Positions 53,702 to 62,072 of a DNA stretch of 64,000 nt are shown here, piece after piece. Where the stretch lies: assembly GCF_001884065.1 (NCBI RefSeq), contig NZ_MACH01000048.1:1-64000 (forward strand), written 5' to 3'. Below the pieces are notes generated by a model, which searched no databases, had not been told where the DNA came from, and saw nothing but the letters and a program-made list of their open reading frames with translations. Numbering within the stretch: the stretch's first letter is position 1; the number at the start of each line of letters is the position of its first letter. This DNA comes from Bacillus proteolyticus. Lineage in GTDB: Bacteria > Bacillota > Bacilli > Bacillales > Bacillaceae_G. The translations under genes and the position numbers were made by a program.

Positions 53702-53736
53702 AAAAGTGTCTTCTTTGAGGGCACTTTTTGTTTTTT
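53702..53736 (+). terminator. Terminator-like hairpin in the gap (second)
   Basis: AAAAGTGTC pairs with GGCACTTTT (one wobble), followed by TGTTTTTT. Starts six bases after the 99-bp element. Confidence 0.6.
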
Positions 53737-53850
53737 AGTGGAGATGAGTTTTTACTGTTGACATAGTGGGAAGTATCTATACTAAACATTAGCAATCTTC
53801 CGTATAAAGATTATCAATTTACTATATATTCCAGTGGTGTTAAGTTAAAT

Positions 53851-53934
53851 ATGAAAGGCTTTCTTTTTCAAAATATTACCCCTAATAAATTTTTGGAAAA
53901 GTCAACTGTCTCTAAACTTGTCATTCGTGCTTAG
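53851..53934 (+). CDS. Possible 27-residue peptide or gene remnant
   Basis: ATG at 53851 to TAG at 53934, stop placed just before a terminator. The same frame is open without a start back to about 53764 and the translation there looks protein-like (SNLPYKDYQFTIYSSGVKLN), so this may be the tail of a decayed gene. No convincing ribosome site. Confidence 0.25.
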   Translation: MKGFLFQNITPNKFLEKSTVSKLVIRA

Positions 53935-53935
53935 C

Positions 53936-53966
53936 AAAAAAGAATCCTGCTGGATTCTTTTTTTGT
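53936..53966 (+). terminator. Terminator (third in the gap)
   Basis: 11-bp perfect stem AAAAAGAATCC/GGATTCTTTTT, TGCT loop, T tail. With a TTGACA box near 53758 it may bound a short transcript of about 190 bases. Confidence 0.85.
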
Positions 53967-54048
53967 TCGACATAATATGACAAATTACATTTTTTTAATT
54001 TGTTATATTGTTAAATAGTTATTATGGAAAAGAGAAGGGGGCTTAAGT

Positions 54049-54822
54049 ATGGGATTTAAAAAATTACTTTTAACAGGTGCAATTGTTGCAACTACAGCAT
54101 TTACTTCAATTGGGACGGCGCAGGCAAGTATAGAGTTTAAAGATGTTCCAAACAATCATTGGGCTTATAAGGCAATTATAGACTTAGCAAATAAAAACAT
54201 TGTTGCTGGATATGGAAATGGGATTTTTGGATTTGGTGATGATGTAACTCGTGAGCAAGTTGCAGCCCTTATGTTCCGTCAATTAAAGCCAGCAGTAAAA
54301 GAACAGTATAATAATCCGTATAAAGATGTTACTGATCGTTCTACTCAGTTTAAAAAAGAGATTCTTGCTTTAACAGAGATGGGTGTATTTGCCGGAGATG
54401 GCACAGGGAACTTTAGACCGAAAGATTCGTTAACTCGCGATGAAATGGCACAAATTTTAACAAAAGGGTTCCAATTGCAAATAAGAGGGGATCATAATTT
54501 CCCGGATGTAGATAGAAATGGATGGGCGAATCCTGCGATTACTGCAGTTAAATCAAATTATATTACAGCTGGAACTGGTGATGGTAAATTCGCACCTAGA
54601 ATGCATGTAAGTCGTGAGCAATACGTTCAGTTCTTATATAACGCGACATTACCGCTTGAAGAAAGACCAGGAGCAAATCAAGAACCAAAGCGCTTTGCTA
54701 ATTGTAAAGAAGCAAATGATGCTGGGGTTTACGATATTACAAGAGATAGTCCGTATTACGGTAAGCATTTAGATCGTGATGGTGATGGAATTGCTTGTGA
54801 GAGAAATAAGAGCGGTAAATAA
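54049..54822 (+). CDS. SLH-domain surface protein with Excalibur calcium-binding domain
   Basis: 257 residues. Signal peptide 1-26 (GTAQA); three SLH domains (about 28-200: FKDVPNNHWAYKAI, NPYKDVTDRS, HNFPDVDRNGW) for attachment to the secondary wall polymer; C-terminal Excalibur domain with the calcium loop DRDGDGIACE. Function beyond surface display unknown. AGAAGGGGG ribosome site. Confidence 0.92.
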   Translation: MGFKKLLLTGAIVATTAFTSIGTAQASIEFKDVPNNHWAYKAIIDLANKNIVAGYGNGIFGFGDDVTREQVAALMFRQLKPAVKEQYNNPYKDVTDRSTQFKKEILALTEMGVFAGDGTGNFRPKDSLTRDEMAQILTKGFQLQIRGDHNFPDVDRNGWANPAITAVKSNYITAGTGDGKFAPRMHVSREQYVQFLYNATLPLEERPGANQEPKRFANCKEANDAGVYDITRDSPYYGKHLDRDGDGIACERNKSGK

Positions 54823-54856
54823 GAAAAAGCACTCAGCTTGAGTGCTTTTTCTTATT
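54821..54856 (+). terminator. Terminator after the SLH-Excalibur gene
   Basis: 15-bp perfect stem AAGAAAAAGCACTCA with its complement, 3-nt loop, overlapping the stop codon. Confidence 0.92.
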
Positions 54857-54922
54857 TACACATGCTATTTTTTTAGGCGATTCTCATAGAATGGGAGTAA
54901 CGGAATGAAAGTAGGTGACAAA

Positions 54923-55138
54923 ATGCCAGCTATTGTTGAAGGTGTTATTATTGAGAACTGTAACGGGACAATTAACTTAGGTGATAAATATAACGTACAT
55001 CCGATTGAAAAAACGAAAGCTTATAACGGATCGGGATCTTCAAATACCGGATTAAATGTGAGAACATTCAGTGGTATTAGTACGGCAGATGTAAGGGATA
55101 ACGATGTGTATGACCAAGTAATTCAATCTACGTTATAA
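54923..55138 (+). CDS. GerPF-like spore germination protein
   Basis: 71 residues. GerPA/GerPF family: MPAIVEGVIIENCNGTINLGDKYNVHP aligns with GerPF (PxxVGxxxxxNxxGxxNxGD), then the KAYNGSGSSNTG segment. GerP proteins help germinants pass the spore coat. ATG 54923 is preferred to 54905 because it matches the family start. A stand-alone paralogue, not in the hexacistronic gerP operon. Confidence 0.82.
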   Translation: MPAIVEGVIIENCNGTINLGDKYNVHPIEKTKAYNGSGSSNTGLNVRTFSGISTADVRDNDVYDQVIQSTL

Positions 55139-55265
55139 TTTTTATATGTAAAATTGCATAAAGTGATGTATTTGCCTTGTGATACAATGGAGTTGTTAGT
55201 GATACTTCTTTATCATAGTTGTTAGATTAGAAATGTAGCATCGTATCAAAAATCATACGTAAAAT

Positions 55266-55298
55266 AAAAAATACACTTCAAACGAAGTGTATTTTTTT
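55266..55298. terminator. Bidirectional terminator
   Basis: 13-bp stem AAAAATACACTTC/GAAGTGTATTTTT, AAAC loop, between the GerPF-like gene and cydB. Confidence 0.9.
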
Positions 55299-55301
55299 AT
55301 T

Positions 55302-56330
55302 TTAGTGATACCCTTTAGCAGAGTCTTTATGAATTTTATCTTTAAATATGCTGTAGCTCCAAAGTTGATATCCAATAACGATTGGTACCATGACCATTGC
55401 AACGAAGAACATAATTTTCAAGTTTAATTCACTACCTGCTGCGTTGTATAACGTTGTGCTGTATGCGTCGTTAATACGTGATGGTAACATTCTTGGGAAC
55501 ATACCTGCAAAGCCAGTTGTCATAAACATTGCGATTGTTAAGCAAACGAATGTGAATGCGAGGGCGATTTTATGTTTGTACACCATAATAAGTGCGAGTA
55601 CACTCATTAACATTGCAAGTACTGGAAGAATAAATAGTACAGGATATTCCGTAAAGTTTTGGAATAAGTTTGTGCGATTTGCAGTTGCTACATAGAAGAT
55701 AGCTAAAATGATAGCAGCTGCCATTGAAAATGGTCTTGCGATTTTATAAGCACGATCAGATACTTCACCAGTCGTTTTAATCATAACCCAAAGAGCACCA
55801 GATACGACGAATATTGCGGTGAAGAAAAGGCCACCTAAAATACCGTAATGGTTTAGTAAGCTAAGTAAATTTCCTTCATAGCCATTTTTTCCGATCTCTA
55901 GTCCATAATATAGATTAGCGAATGTAACACCGAATAAGAAGGCGATTAGGAAACTACCAATTGTAAATGCCCATTTACAAGTTTTTTGCCAAATTGGTGA
56001 ATCGTCTTTATGCATAAATTCAAGTCCAGCAGCACGAGCAAATAGTGCAAGTAATACTAAAAATAGTGGTGTATATAGGTAACTAAACATATTTGCATAT
56101 GTGATTGGGAAGGCAGCAAATGTTGCACCACCGGCTGTAATTAACCATACTTCATTACCACCCCAGAATGGGCCGATAGCTTCTTGTAATTGATTTCGTT
56201 CTTGTCGGTCTTTCGCAACGAATGGGAAGATCATTCCGTTACCGAGTGCGTAGCCATCAAGAATGAAGTAAACTGTCCAAATTACGCCCCATAAACCGAA
56301 CCAGATGATTGCAAGCATATCATGAGACAT
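55302..56330 (-). CDS. cydB: Cytochrome bd oxidase subunit II (CydB)
   Basis: 342 residues, about nine TM helices; N-terminal WFGLWGVIWTVYFILDGYALGNGMIFPF and WGGNEVWLITAGGATFAAFP are subunit II signatures. Quinol:O2 oxidoreductase partner of CydA. Overlaps cydA by 11 nt. No cydCD follow in the window. Confidence 0.95.
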   Translation of the reverse strand: MSHDMLAIIWFGLWGVIWTVYFILDGYALGNGMIFPFVAKDRQERNQLQEAIGPFWGGNEVWLITAGGATFAAFPITYANMFSYLYTPLFLVLLALFARAAGLEFMHKDDSPIWQKTCKWAFTIGSFLIAFLFGVTFANLYYGLEIGKNGYEGNLLSLLNHYGILGGLFFTAIFVVSGALWVMIKTTGEVSDRAYKIARPFSMAAAIILAIFYVATANRTNLFQNFTEYPVLFILPVLAMLMSVLALIMVYKHKIALAFTFVCLTIAMFMTTGFAGMFPRMLPSRINDAYSTTLYNAAGSELNLKIMFFVAMVMVPIVIGYQLWSYSIFKDKIHKDSAKGYH

Positions 56331-57669
56331 GAGCTGTACCTCCTTCAGTAGTAGGTTCTTCTAATGCAGCTGGTCCTTTTTTTGCGAACTTCAGCATTAA
56401 GTATACGTCTGCAATTAAAAGTAAAGTGTAGAACAATATTAAACTAATTAATGAGAACCAAATTTGTGGAACTGATATAGGTGATACAGATTCTGCTGTA
56501 CGCATTAGTTTATAAACTGTCCACGGTTGACGACCTACTTCAGCGACAATCCAACCAGCGTTAATTGCAATGTATGGGAGTAAGACAGACCACATTGTAA
56601 TTTTTAAATAACGTTTTGAGTTTTCTAGTTTTCCTTTACGGTTTAAATAGAAACCGTACCAAGTTAATGCCATAAAGAACATGCCAAGTGCAACCATTAA
56701 GCGGAAGCTATAGTACACGAGGTTAACGTTTGGACGATCTTCTTTCGGAATATCTTTTAGACCAACAATTTCTCCATCAAATGAGTTTGTATAGAAGAAA
56801 CTTCCGAGTTTTGGAATCGTAAGTAATTCAAAGTTCTTTTCATTTTTCACATCAGGAATTTGAATGATTGAGAAACCTTGTCCTTTTCCAGTTTCCCAAA
56901 CTGCTTCCATCGCAGCTCCTTTAGCTGGTTGATACTTAGCTGCTGACACACCGGATTGATGTCCCATAAAAGGTGTAACAGTTGCGGCGAATAAGCCTAA
57001 CATTAAACCAAACTTAAATGATTTTTTGAAGAAAGCGACTTCATTTTTACGTAATAAGTGATAGGCACTAATTGCCATAACGAAGAAAGCACCGACAATA
57101 TAACAACCAATTACAGTATGGAAGAACATATTCCATGCATATGGATTTGTAACAAGAGCCCAGAAATCATTTAATTCAGCGCGGCCGTTACGTACTACGT
57201 AGCCAACAGGATTTTGCATAAAACCGTTTGCTGTAATAATCCAAAGTGCGGAAATATTTGTTCCAAGTGCAACCATCCACATACAGAAAGCACGGAACTT
57301 TGGTGAGATTTTGTCTTTCCCGAATAACCATATTCCCATGAAAGTAGATTCTAAGAAGAAGGCAACGAGTGCTTCGATTGCGAGAGGTGATCCGAAAATA
57401 TCTCCCATATATTTGGAGTACTCAGACCAGTTTGTGCCAAATTGGAACTCCATCGTAATCCCGGTTATAATCCCCATTACGAAGTTAATTGTAAATAATT
57501 TACCCCAGAAATTTGCCATTTTGCGGTATGTTGGATTCAATGTGCGGGCGTATTGAGTTTCCATACATGCCACTAAAATAACAAGTCCGATTGTCAAAGG
57601 TACAAATAAAAAGTGATAAAAAATAGTAATTGCAAATTGAAAACGACTCAGTAACAGAACGTCGGACAT
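56320..57669 (-). CDS. cydA: Cytochrome bd oxidase subunit I (CydA)
   Basis: 449 residues, short-Q-loop type. Haem ligand H19 in FYHFLFVPLTIG, GRQPWTVY near the C-terminal third, and a long TM bundle. Oxidises menaquinol and reduces O2 with high affinity under microaerobic conditions; menaquinol comes from the pathway that includes menEC. Confidence 0.95.
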   Translation of the reverse strand: MSDVLLLSRFQFAITIFYHFLFVPLTIGLVILVACMETQYARTLNPTYRKMANFWGKLFTINFVMGIITGITMEFQFGTNWSEYSKYMGDIFGSPLAIEALVAFFLESTFMGIWLFGKDKISPKFRAFCMWMVALGTNISALWIITANGFMQNPVGYVVRNGRAELNDFWALVTNPYAWNMFFHTVIGCYIVGAFFVMAISAYHLLRKNEVAFFKKSFKFGLMLGLFAATVTPFMGHQSGVSAAKYQPAKGAAMEAVWETGKGQGFSIIQIPDVKNEKNFELLTIPKLGSFFYTNSFDGEIVGLKDIPKEDRPNVNLVYYSFRLMVALGMFFMALTWYGFYLNRKGKLENSKRYLKITMWSVLLPYIAINAGWIVAEVGRQPWTVYKLMRTAESVSPISVPQIWFSLISLILFYTLLLIADVYLMLKFAKKGPAALEEPTTEGGTAHVS

Positions 57670-57730
57670 AATAAATATTCACTCCTTTTTACATTATCTA
57701 CAGTTAGTTTATAGTGAGAATAGGGGTAAA

Positions 57731-57747
57731 GTATGTGTGACTTGTTA
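57731..57747. promoter_or_regulatory. Possible Rex/Fnr-like operator upstream of cydA
   Basis: GTGTGACTTGTTACAA is a near-palindrome (GTGTGAC and GTTACAA around TT) about 65 bases before cydA. cydABCD operons are controlled by Rex and ResD/Fnr type regulators in Bacillus; the match is imperfect. Confidence 0.35.
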
Positions 57748-57892
57748 CAAAGCTGTGTGTATATTTTGAAAGAATTATGTCGGTTATCTGAAAATATATT
57801 GCTTTTATAATAAAACAATATCCTTTTTGAGTTTTTCATATTTTGGTACACTATATATGTAATGTAAATGAGAGAAAAGAGGGTTCTTTACT

Positions 57893-58456
57893 ATGAAGTC
57901 ATTAGAAGAGATTTTACAATACAATGAAAAATTCGTTGAAGAGAAAAAATACGAAGAGTATGAAACAGGAAAATTTCCAAATAAAAAAATGGTAATTATC
58001 TCTTGTATGGATACTCGTCTTGTTGAACTATTACCGAAAGCAATGAATATGCGTAACGGTGACGTGAAAATTATTAAAGTAGCAGGCGCTGTTATTTCAC
58101 ATCCATTCGGAAGTATTATGCGTAGTATTTTAGTTGCTGTATACGAACTAGGTGCTGATGAAGTATGTGTAGTTGGTCATCACGATTGTGGTATGGCAAA
58201 AATTCAAGCAAGCAGTACAATTGAAAAAATGAAAGAGCGCGGCGTAACAGAAGAGAAATTAGATACACTTCGTTATTCTGGAATCGATTTAGAAAGATTC
58301 CTACAAGGGTTCTCTAGTGTAGAAGAAAGTGTAGAACATAGTGTGTCAATACTTCGCAACCATCCATTACTTCCGGGAGAAGTACCTGTTCATGGTCTTG
58401 TTATAGATCCTGACACAGGAAAATTGGATTTAGTTGTGAATGGTTACGACAATTAA
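57893..58456 (+). CDS. Beta-class carbonic anhydrase
   Basis: 187 residues. Zinc ligands C38, H96 and C99, with D40 and R42 of the CMDTR dyad and HHDCGM motif. Interconverts CO2 and bicarbonate in the cytosol. Monocistronic; its stop overlaps the convergent yidD stop by 4 nt. Confidence 0.92.
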   Translation: MKSLEEILQYNEKFVEEKKYEEYETGKFPNKKMVIISCMDTRLVELLPKAMNMRNGDVKIIKVAGAVISHPFGSIMRSILVAVYELGADEVCVVGHHDCGMAKIQASSTIEKMKERGVTEEKLDTLRYSGIDLERFLQGFSSVEESVEHSVSILRNHPLLPGEVPVHGLVIDPDTGKLDLVVNGYDN

Positions 58457-58689
58457 GAATTTACTTTGTCATCCTTTTTATCTGGGACAGGATCAAATCC
58501 TCCTGGATGGAAAGGGTGGCATTTTAATATACGCTTACATGTAAGCCAAAATCCTTTGAATGCACCATGTTTTTGAAACGCTTCTAATCCATAATGAGAA
58601 CAAGTCGGATGAAAGCGACATGTTGGTGGTGTCATCGGAGAAATGAATTTTTGATAAAAGCGTATAATACCGATAAAAATCTGTTTCAT
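58453..58689 (-). CDS. yidD: Membrane protein insertion efficiency factor YidD
   Basis: 78 residues, with the complete family core [32 protein letters not shown] and [12 protein letters not shown]. Small amphipathic inner-membrane-associated protein that assists YidC-dependent insertion. Ends inside the carbonic anhydrase stop codon. Confidence 0.94.
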   Translation of the reverse strand: MKQIFIGIIRFYQKFISPMTPPTCRFHPTCSHYGLEAFQKHGAFKGFWLTCKRILKCHPFHPGGFDPVPDKKDDKVNS

Positions 58690-58760
58690 AATGGTCTCCT
58701 TTTCAGCATAGTCTTAAAGTATTATAGCACGACCGTACATAATTCTTTACTAATGTCGAT

Positions 58761-58790
58761 TTCCGTTATATCATATTGGATATAACGGAA
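58761..58790 (+). promoter_or_regulatory. Leader hairpin of luxS
   Basis: Perfect 12-bp stem TTCCGTTATATC/GATATAACGGAA with 6-nt loop, 27 bases before the luxS start. No T run. Could be an operator dyad or an RNA structure controlling luxS translation. Confidence 0.45.
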
Positions 58791-58817
58791 TTAAATTAAA
58801 AGCGGGAGAGATGTTAT

Positions 58818-59291
58818 ATGCCATCAGTAGAAAGCTTTGAATTAGATCATACGATTGTAAAAGCGCCTTATGTAAGACATTGCGGAGTCCATAATGTAGG
58901 TAGTGACGGTATTGTAAATAAATTTGATATTCGTTTTTGCCAACCAAATAAACAAGCAATGAAACCAGATGTTATTCATACGTTAGAGCATTTATTAGCA
59001 TTTAATTTACGTAAATATATTGATCGTTATCCGCATTTTGATATTATCGATATTTCACCGATGGGTTGTCAAACAGGGTATTATCTTGTAGTAAGCGGGA
59101 CACCAACAGTTCGTGAAATCATTGATTTATTAGAACTAACATTAAAAGATGCGGTTCAAATTACAGAAATTCCAGCTGCAAATGAAACACAATGTGGCCA
59201 AGCGAAGCTTCACGACTTAGAAGGAGCACAGCGCTTAATGAACTTCTGGTTAAGCCAAGATAAAGACGAACTTGAGAAAGTGTTTGGATAA
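58818..59291 (+). CDS. luxS: S-ribosylhomocysteine lyase (LuxS)
   Basis: 157 residues, exact family size. Metal ligands H54 and H58 in HTLEHLL and C126 in ETQCGQ; catalytic C84 in PMGCQTG. Cleaves S-ribosylhomocysteine to homocysteine and DPD, the AI-2 precursor, in the activated methyl cycle. GGGAGAG ribosome site. Confidence 0.97.
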   Translation: MPSVESFELDHTIVKAPYVRHCGVHNVGSDGIVNKFDIRFCQPNKQAMKPDVIHTLEHLLAFNLRKYIDRYPHFDIIDISPMGCQTGYYLVVSGTPTVREIIDLLELTLKDAVQITEIPAANETQCGQAKLHDLEGAQRLMNFWLSQDKDELEKVFG

Positions 59292-59296
59292 GAAGG

Positions 59297-59327
59297 AAAA
59301 ACTGCCTGTGAAAGGGCAGTTTTTTTA
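59297..59327. terminator. Bidirectional terminator after luxS
   Basis: AAAAACTGCC pairs with GGCAGTTTTT, 8-nt loop, with A and T runs on both sides. Confidence 0.88.
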
Positions 59328-59357
59328 TTGTGTTAAGAGCGACCATGCTCTTCTTTT

Positions 59358-59588
59358 TTATGAAAGCATACTAGACACCCCAACATATAAAACAGAGGCA
59401 GAACCGAGAAAATAAACAAATGCTTTTGCTTTATCCTTTTTCTTCATTTCATCAATTCCAAAAAGGATAAACATAATACTTAAAAGGATAAATACGAATG
59501 GTAAAAGCACAGAGAAGCTTGCAAAGAGGCTAAATATAGCGAGGATGAGGGCAGTCGTTGCTAGTATAATTCGAATGTTCTTTAACAT
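59358..59588 (-). CDS. Small membrane protein, paralogue 6 of 6 (DUF3953-like)
   Basis: 76 residues, three TM helices; same plan as its neighbours: start MLKNIRIILATTALILAIFS, a loop near residue 25-30 containing LLPF, then FGIDEMKKKDKAKAF and a third helix. AAAGGAGG ribosome site. Function unknown. Confidence 0.75.
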   Translation of the reverse strand: MLKNIRIILATTALILAIFSLFASFSVLLPFVFILLSIMFILFGIDEMKKKDKAKAFVYFLGSASVLYVGVSSMLS

Positions 59589-59599
59589 ATAATCCTCCT

Positions 59600-59838
59600 T
59601 TAGAAGAACAGTATAAATGGACTAACAAAAACAATCGTAAAAAGACTTAAACCGATGCTAATAGCTCCAATTTGCTTTTGCTGTTTTTGAATGGTCTTTA
59701 TTCCTACTAAAATGCCATATAAGCTAAAGAGAAAAAAATGATAGGTGAAAAGATTTGAAAGTTCATTGTAAATAAGCTGTATAAACATAGAATTAAAGTA
59801 ATAAACACGATGATTAGTTGTAAGTGTCTTATGTGCAT
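59600..59838 (-). pseudogene. Small membrane protein paralogue 5 of 6, frameshifted
   Basis: Starting MHIRHLQLIIVFITLILCLY at 59838, the frame closes after AYMAF; the second half, FFLFSLYGILVGIKTIQKQQ, is in another frame. One additional T in the T7 run (A7 at 59732-59738 on the plus strand) joins them into a 78-residue protein that aligns with its paralogues throughout. Mutation or homopolymer base-call error. Confidence 0.75.
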
Positions 59839-59867
59839 TTTAGCGCTTCTTAAGTAGAAAGAGATAG

Positions 59868-60101
59868 TTACCGAGAGAAAATAATGATAATAGCAACGAT
59901 TAAAGTGAATACGCCAGAAAAGCAGGAGAGTGTACTGTTTACTTTCTTTTGTTTCTGTTTTTCTTCTGCGCTCATGATGAAGGTCATAATGGATAAGGCG
60001 ATGAGCATATAAGGCATTGTAACAAGAGGATTTGTAAACATTCCAGATAGAGCAAGTGCGATGACGATAAGAGCGGATATAATTCGAAATGTTTTTAACA
60101 T
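59868..60101 (-). CDS. Small membrane protein, paralogue 4 of 6 (DUF3953-like)
   Basis: 77 residues, three TM helices (MLKTFRIISALIVIALAL, TMPYMLIALSIMTFIMS, LSCFSGVFTLIVAIIII) with a KQKQKK cytosolic loop. GGGGAGA ribosome site. Confidence 0.75.
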   Translation of the reverse strand: MLKTFRIISALIVIALALSGMFTNPLVTMPYMLIALSIMTFIMSAEEKQKQKKVNSTLSCFSGVFTLIVAIIIIFSR

Positions 60102-60179
60102 ACAAATCTCCCCTTTTTTTCAAAATTAGCATCTATTTTATTGAATACTTGTAAATGCTAAATTGATCAAAATTTCATT

Positions 60180-60425
60180 CTATGCGTAGCGAAAGTAGTT
60201 CGATATTAAAAAGAAGAATATAAAACTAGCAACGAAAAAAAACGGAATGCTCATTGATTTTCGTCCAGATTTCAATTCATTCAGTCCTAGAATAATAAAG
60301 GAACAACTAAGGATAAAATGTACGTATGGGAGAAGTGTGAAATTATCGGTAATAAGGGAATAAGTACAAAGCAAGATTGTGAGAAGTGTGAGAAGCCCTA
60401 AAACAATCCGTAATCCAGTTAGCAT
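60180..60425 (-). CDS. Small membrane protein, paralogue 3 of 6 (DUF3953-like)
   Basis: 81 residues; MLTGLRIVLGLLTLLTILL, LLPYVHFILSCSFIILGLNEL and SIPFFFVASFIFFFLI helices. Same plan as its neighbours but with a divergent third helix. AAAGGAGG ribosome site. A 78-base gap follows with TTAGCAT/ATGCTAA arms. Confidence 0.75.
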   Translation of the reverse strand: MLTGLRIVLGLLTLLTILLCTYSLITDNFTLLPYVHFILSCSFIILGLNELKSGRKSMSIPFFFVASFIFFFLISNYFRYA

Positions 60426-60450
60426 CGTATACCTCCTTTAAAGAGACTAT

Positions 60451-60681
60451 TTATCGAAATATTTCTGAGAAGCCAAGAAATAAAGCACCAGCTCCTGCTA
60501 ACAGAGCAAGTATACTACCACCTTTTTGCTGTTTTAAGATTTCCTCTATACTAATAATGAAAGCCATAATCCCTAAAAAGATGAACATATAAGGCATAAT
60601 TTCTCTATTACTAGTAAAGAAACTATAGATTGCTATACATAAAGCAATAAGTGAAAAAGTAATTCGCAATCCTTTTAACAT
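60451..60681 (-). CDS. Small membrane protein, paralogue 2 of 6 (DUF3953-like)
   Basis: 76 residues: MLKGLRITFSLIALCIAIYS, IMPYMFIFLGIMAFIISIEEI, KQQKGG loop and LALLAGAGALFLGFSEIF. GAAGGAGG ribosome site. Closest to paralogue 4 by the central MPYM and EE motifs. Confidence 0.75.
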   Translation of the reverse strand: MLKGLRITFSLIALCIAIYSFFTSNREIMPYMFIFLGIMAFIISIEEILKQQKGGSILALLAGAGALFLGFSEIFR

Positions 60682-60695
60682 AAAGGAACCTCCTT

Positions 60696-60926
60696 CTATT
60701 TTATATAGCTAATGATGAGAACAATCCAACTGAAAGCTCCAGCAGCAATACAAATAAATCCTGTTCCTGAATCTTTTTTCTTTATTTGTTCAATTGCGAT
60801 GAGAAACATTAAAGCGCCTAATAGAAATTGTGAAAGTGGTAGAAAGTTATTTTGACCTGTATAGAGCCCAATTGCCGACATAATTATCACAGTGAGTGCG
60901 ATTGCGATGCGAAGTATTCGAAGCAT
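60696..60926 (-). CDS. Small membrane protein, paralogue 1 of 6 (DUF3953-like)
   Basis: 76 residues from ATG 60926 (GGGGGA ahead; the longer frame to 60998 runs through ytzI). MLRILRIAIALTVIIMSAIG, LLGALMFLIAIEQIKKKDSG, AGAFSWIVLIISYI. Begins one base after the ytzI stop, so co-transcribed. Confidence 0.75.
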   Translation of the reverse strand: MLRILRIAIALTVIIMSAIGLYTGQNNFLPLSQFLLGALMFLIAIEQIKKKDSGTGFICIAAGAFSWIVLIISYIK

Positions 60927-60927
60927 A

Positions 60928-61077
60928 CTATGAGTCCCCCTTATTATTTTTCGAGTAAGGGTTATCTTCGGGCTTATCAACAGAATGTTTATATGCATAG
61001 CCTTTATTAATCGTCATGACGGAGAGTACGAGGATGACTAGGACGATTATAATACCGATAATTAATATTTTGAACAT
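60928..61077 (-). CDS. ytzI: YtzI-like small membrane protein
   Basis: 49 residues: one TM helix (ILIIGIIIVLVILVLSVM), then TINKGYAYKHSVDKPEDNPY, which agrees with my memory of B. subtilis YtzI, a gene in the same luxS-ytkD neighbourhood. GGAGGGA ribosome site. First gene of the paralogue operon. Confidence 0.75.
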   Translation of the reverse strand: MFKILIIGIIIVLVILVLSVMTINKGYAYKHSVDKPEDNPYSKNNKGDS

Positions 61078-61161
61078 GGAAATCCCTCCTTTTCTTTATT
61101 TTACATAATTTTGTAATTGATGAAAACAATAGAAATTAAAAGGATGAAAGAAGGGTGTTAC

Positions 61162-61479
61162 ATGGAGCAGAAAAAAACATATTATATATCAATAGCAAAT
61201 GGTCAAATTTCACAAGTGAAGACGGCGGATACGTATAATTTTGAGATTTCCGCAAGTGATGAGGAAATTACGGAGTTAAGAGAGTACTTTGATCAAGCAT
61301 ATGTAGAGGATTTAGGTTCATTTGTACGTTCTCACGTTCCATTTGTTGAGTATCATCACGATTCAAATAATGACCGATATGATGAACAATTACAAAAAGC
61401 ATATAAAATGATTTACGATTTAGGAAATCATGAGACGAAAGAATTAGTCGCGCAAATGGGAATAATCAATGGATTGTAA
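61162..61479 (+). CDS. Hypothetical cytosolic protein of the ytkD neighbourhood
   Basis: 105 residues, acidic, no TM. Two-part layout: beta-rich start KKTYYISIANGQISQV and helical rest (SDEEITELREYFDQAYVEDLGSF, KAYKMIYDLGNHETKELV). GAAGGGTG ahead of ATG 61162. Conserved near ytkD in Bacillus as far as I recall, without known function. Confidence 0.7.
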   Translation: MEQKKTYYISIANGQISQVKTADTYNFEISASDEEITELREYFDQAYVEDLGSFVRSHVPFVEYHHDSNNDRYDEQLQKAYKMIYDLGNHETKELVAQMGIINGL

Positions 61480-61563
61480 TTGGATAATATTATGCAGAAA
61501 AGCGAGAATATGCTACAATTTGTGGTAGGAAAAACTTGTAACCATCAATAGGGGAGTAATGGC

Positions 61564-62043
61564 ATGTACAAATTTAAAGATTATTACCACAACACTGTAC
61601 AATTATCGTTTGAACGTTATCCATTTTCTCCTGAGCCAAAGCATGTTTGGGTTGTATGCCGGTACGGGGATCAATGGTTATTAACGCATCATTTACGTCG
61701 CGGTCTTGAATTTCCAGGTGGTAAAGTAGAACTAGGGGAAACACCGGAAGAAGCGGCAGTTCGAGAGGTTCATGAAGAAACCGGCGGCATAGTTTCTGAT
61801 TTAACTTACTTAGGACAATATAAAGTATCTGGAAAAGACAAAATAATCATTAAAAACATTTATTTTGCAACAATTAGTGCGGTAGAAGAACATACGCATT
61901 ACGAAGAAACGAAAGGCTCTGTTTTATTAACAGACATCCCTGACAACATTAAAACTGATAGAAAATTTAGCTTTATTATGCGCGACGATGTATTAGCGCG
62001 TACGATGAAACATATAGAAGAAATCGGCTGTTTTACGAAGTAA
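61564..62043 (+). CDS. ytkD: Nudix nucleoside triphosphatase YtkD
   Basis: 159 residues with a complete Nudix box at 53-75 (GG-x5-E-x7-REVHEETGG). YtkD hydrolyses 8-oxo-dGTP and other NTPs and protects against oxidative mutagenesis. RBS AGGGGAG. Confidence 0.92.
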   Translation: MYKFKDYYHNTVQLSFERYPFSPEPKHVWVVCRYGDQWLLTHHLRRGLEFPGGKVELGETPEEAAVREVHEETGGIVSDLTYLGQYKVSGKDKIIIKNIYFATISAVEEHTHYEETKGSVLLTDIPDNIKTDRKFSFIMRDDVLARTMKHIEEIGCFTK

Positions 62044-62072
62044 AATGGCTGGTTTCTTTTTTTGTTCAAGAA

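Noticed and set aside
59707-60132. 141-codon frame across two small membrane protein genes
   Set aside because: Runs antisense-frame-wise through an intact paralogue; only its last 43 codons, in the frameshifted paralogue, are real.
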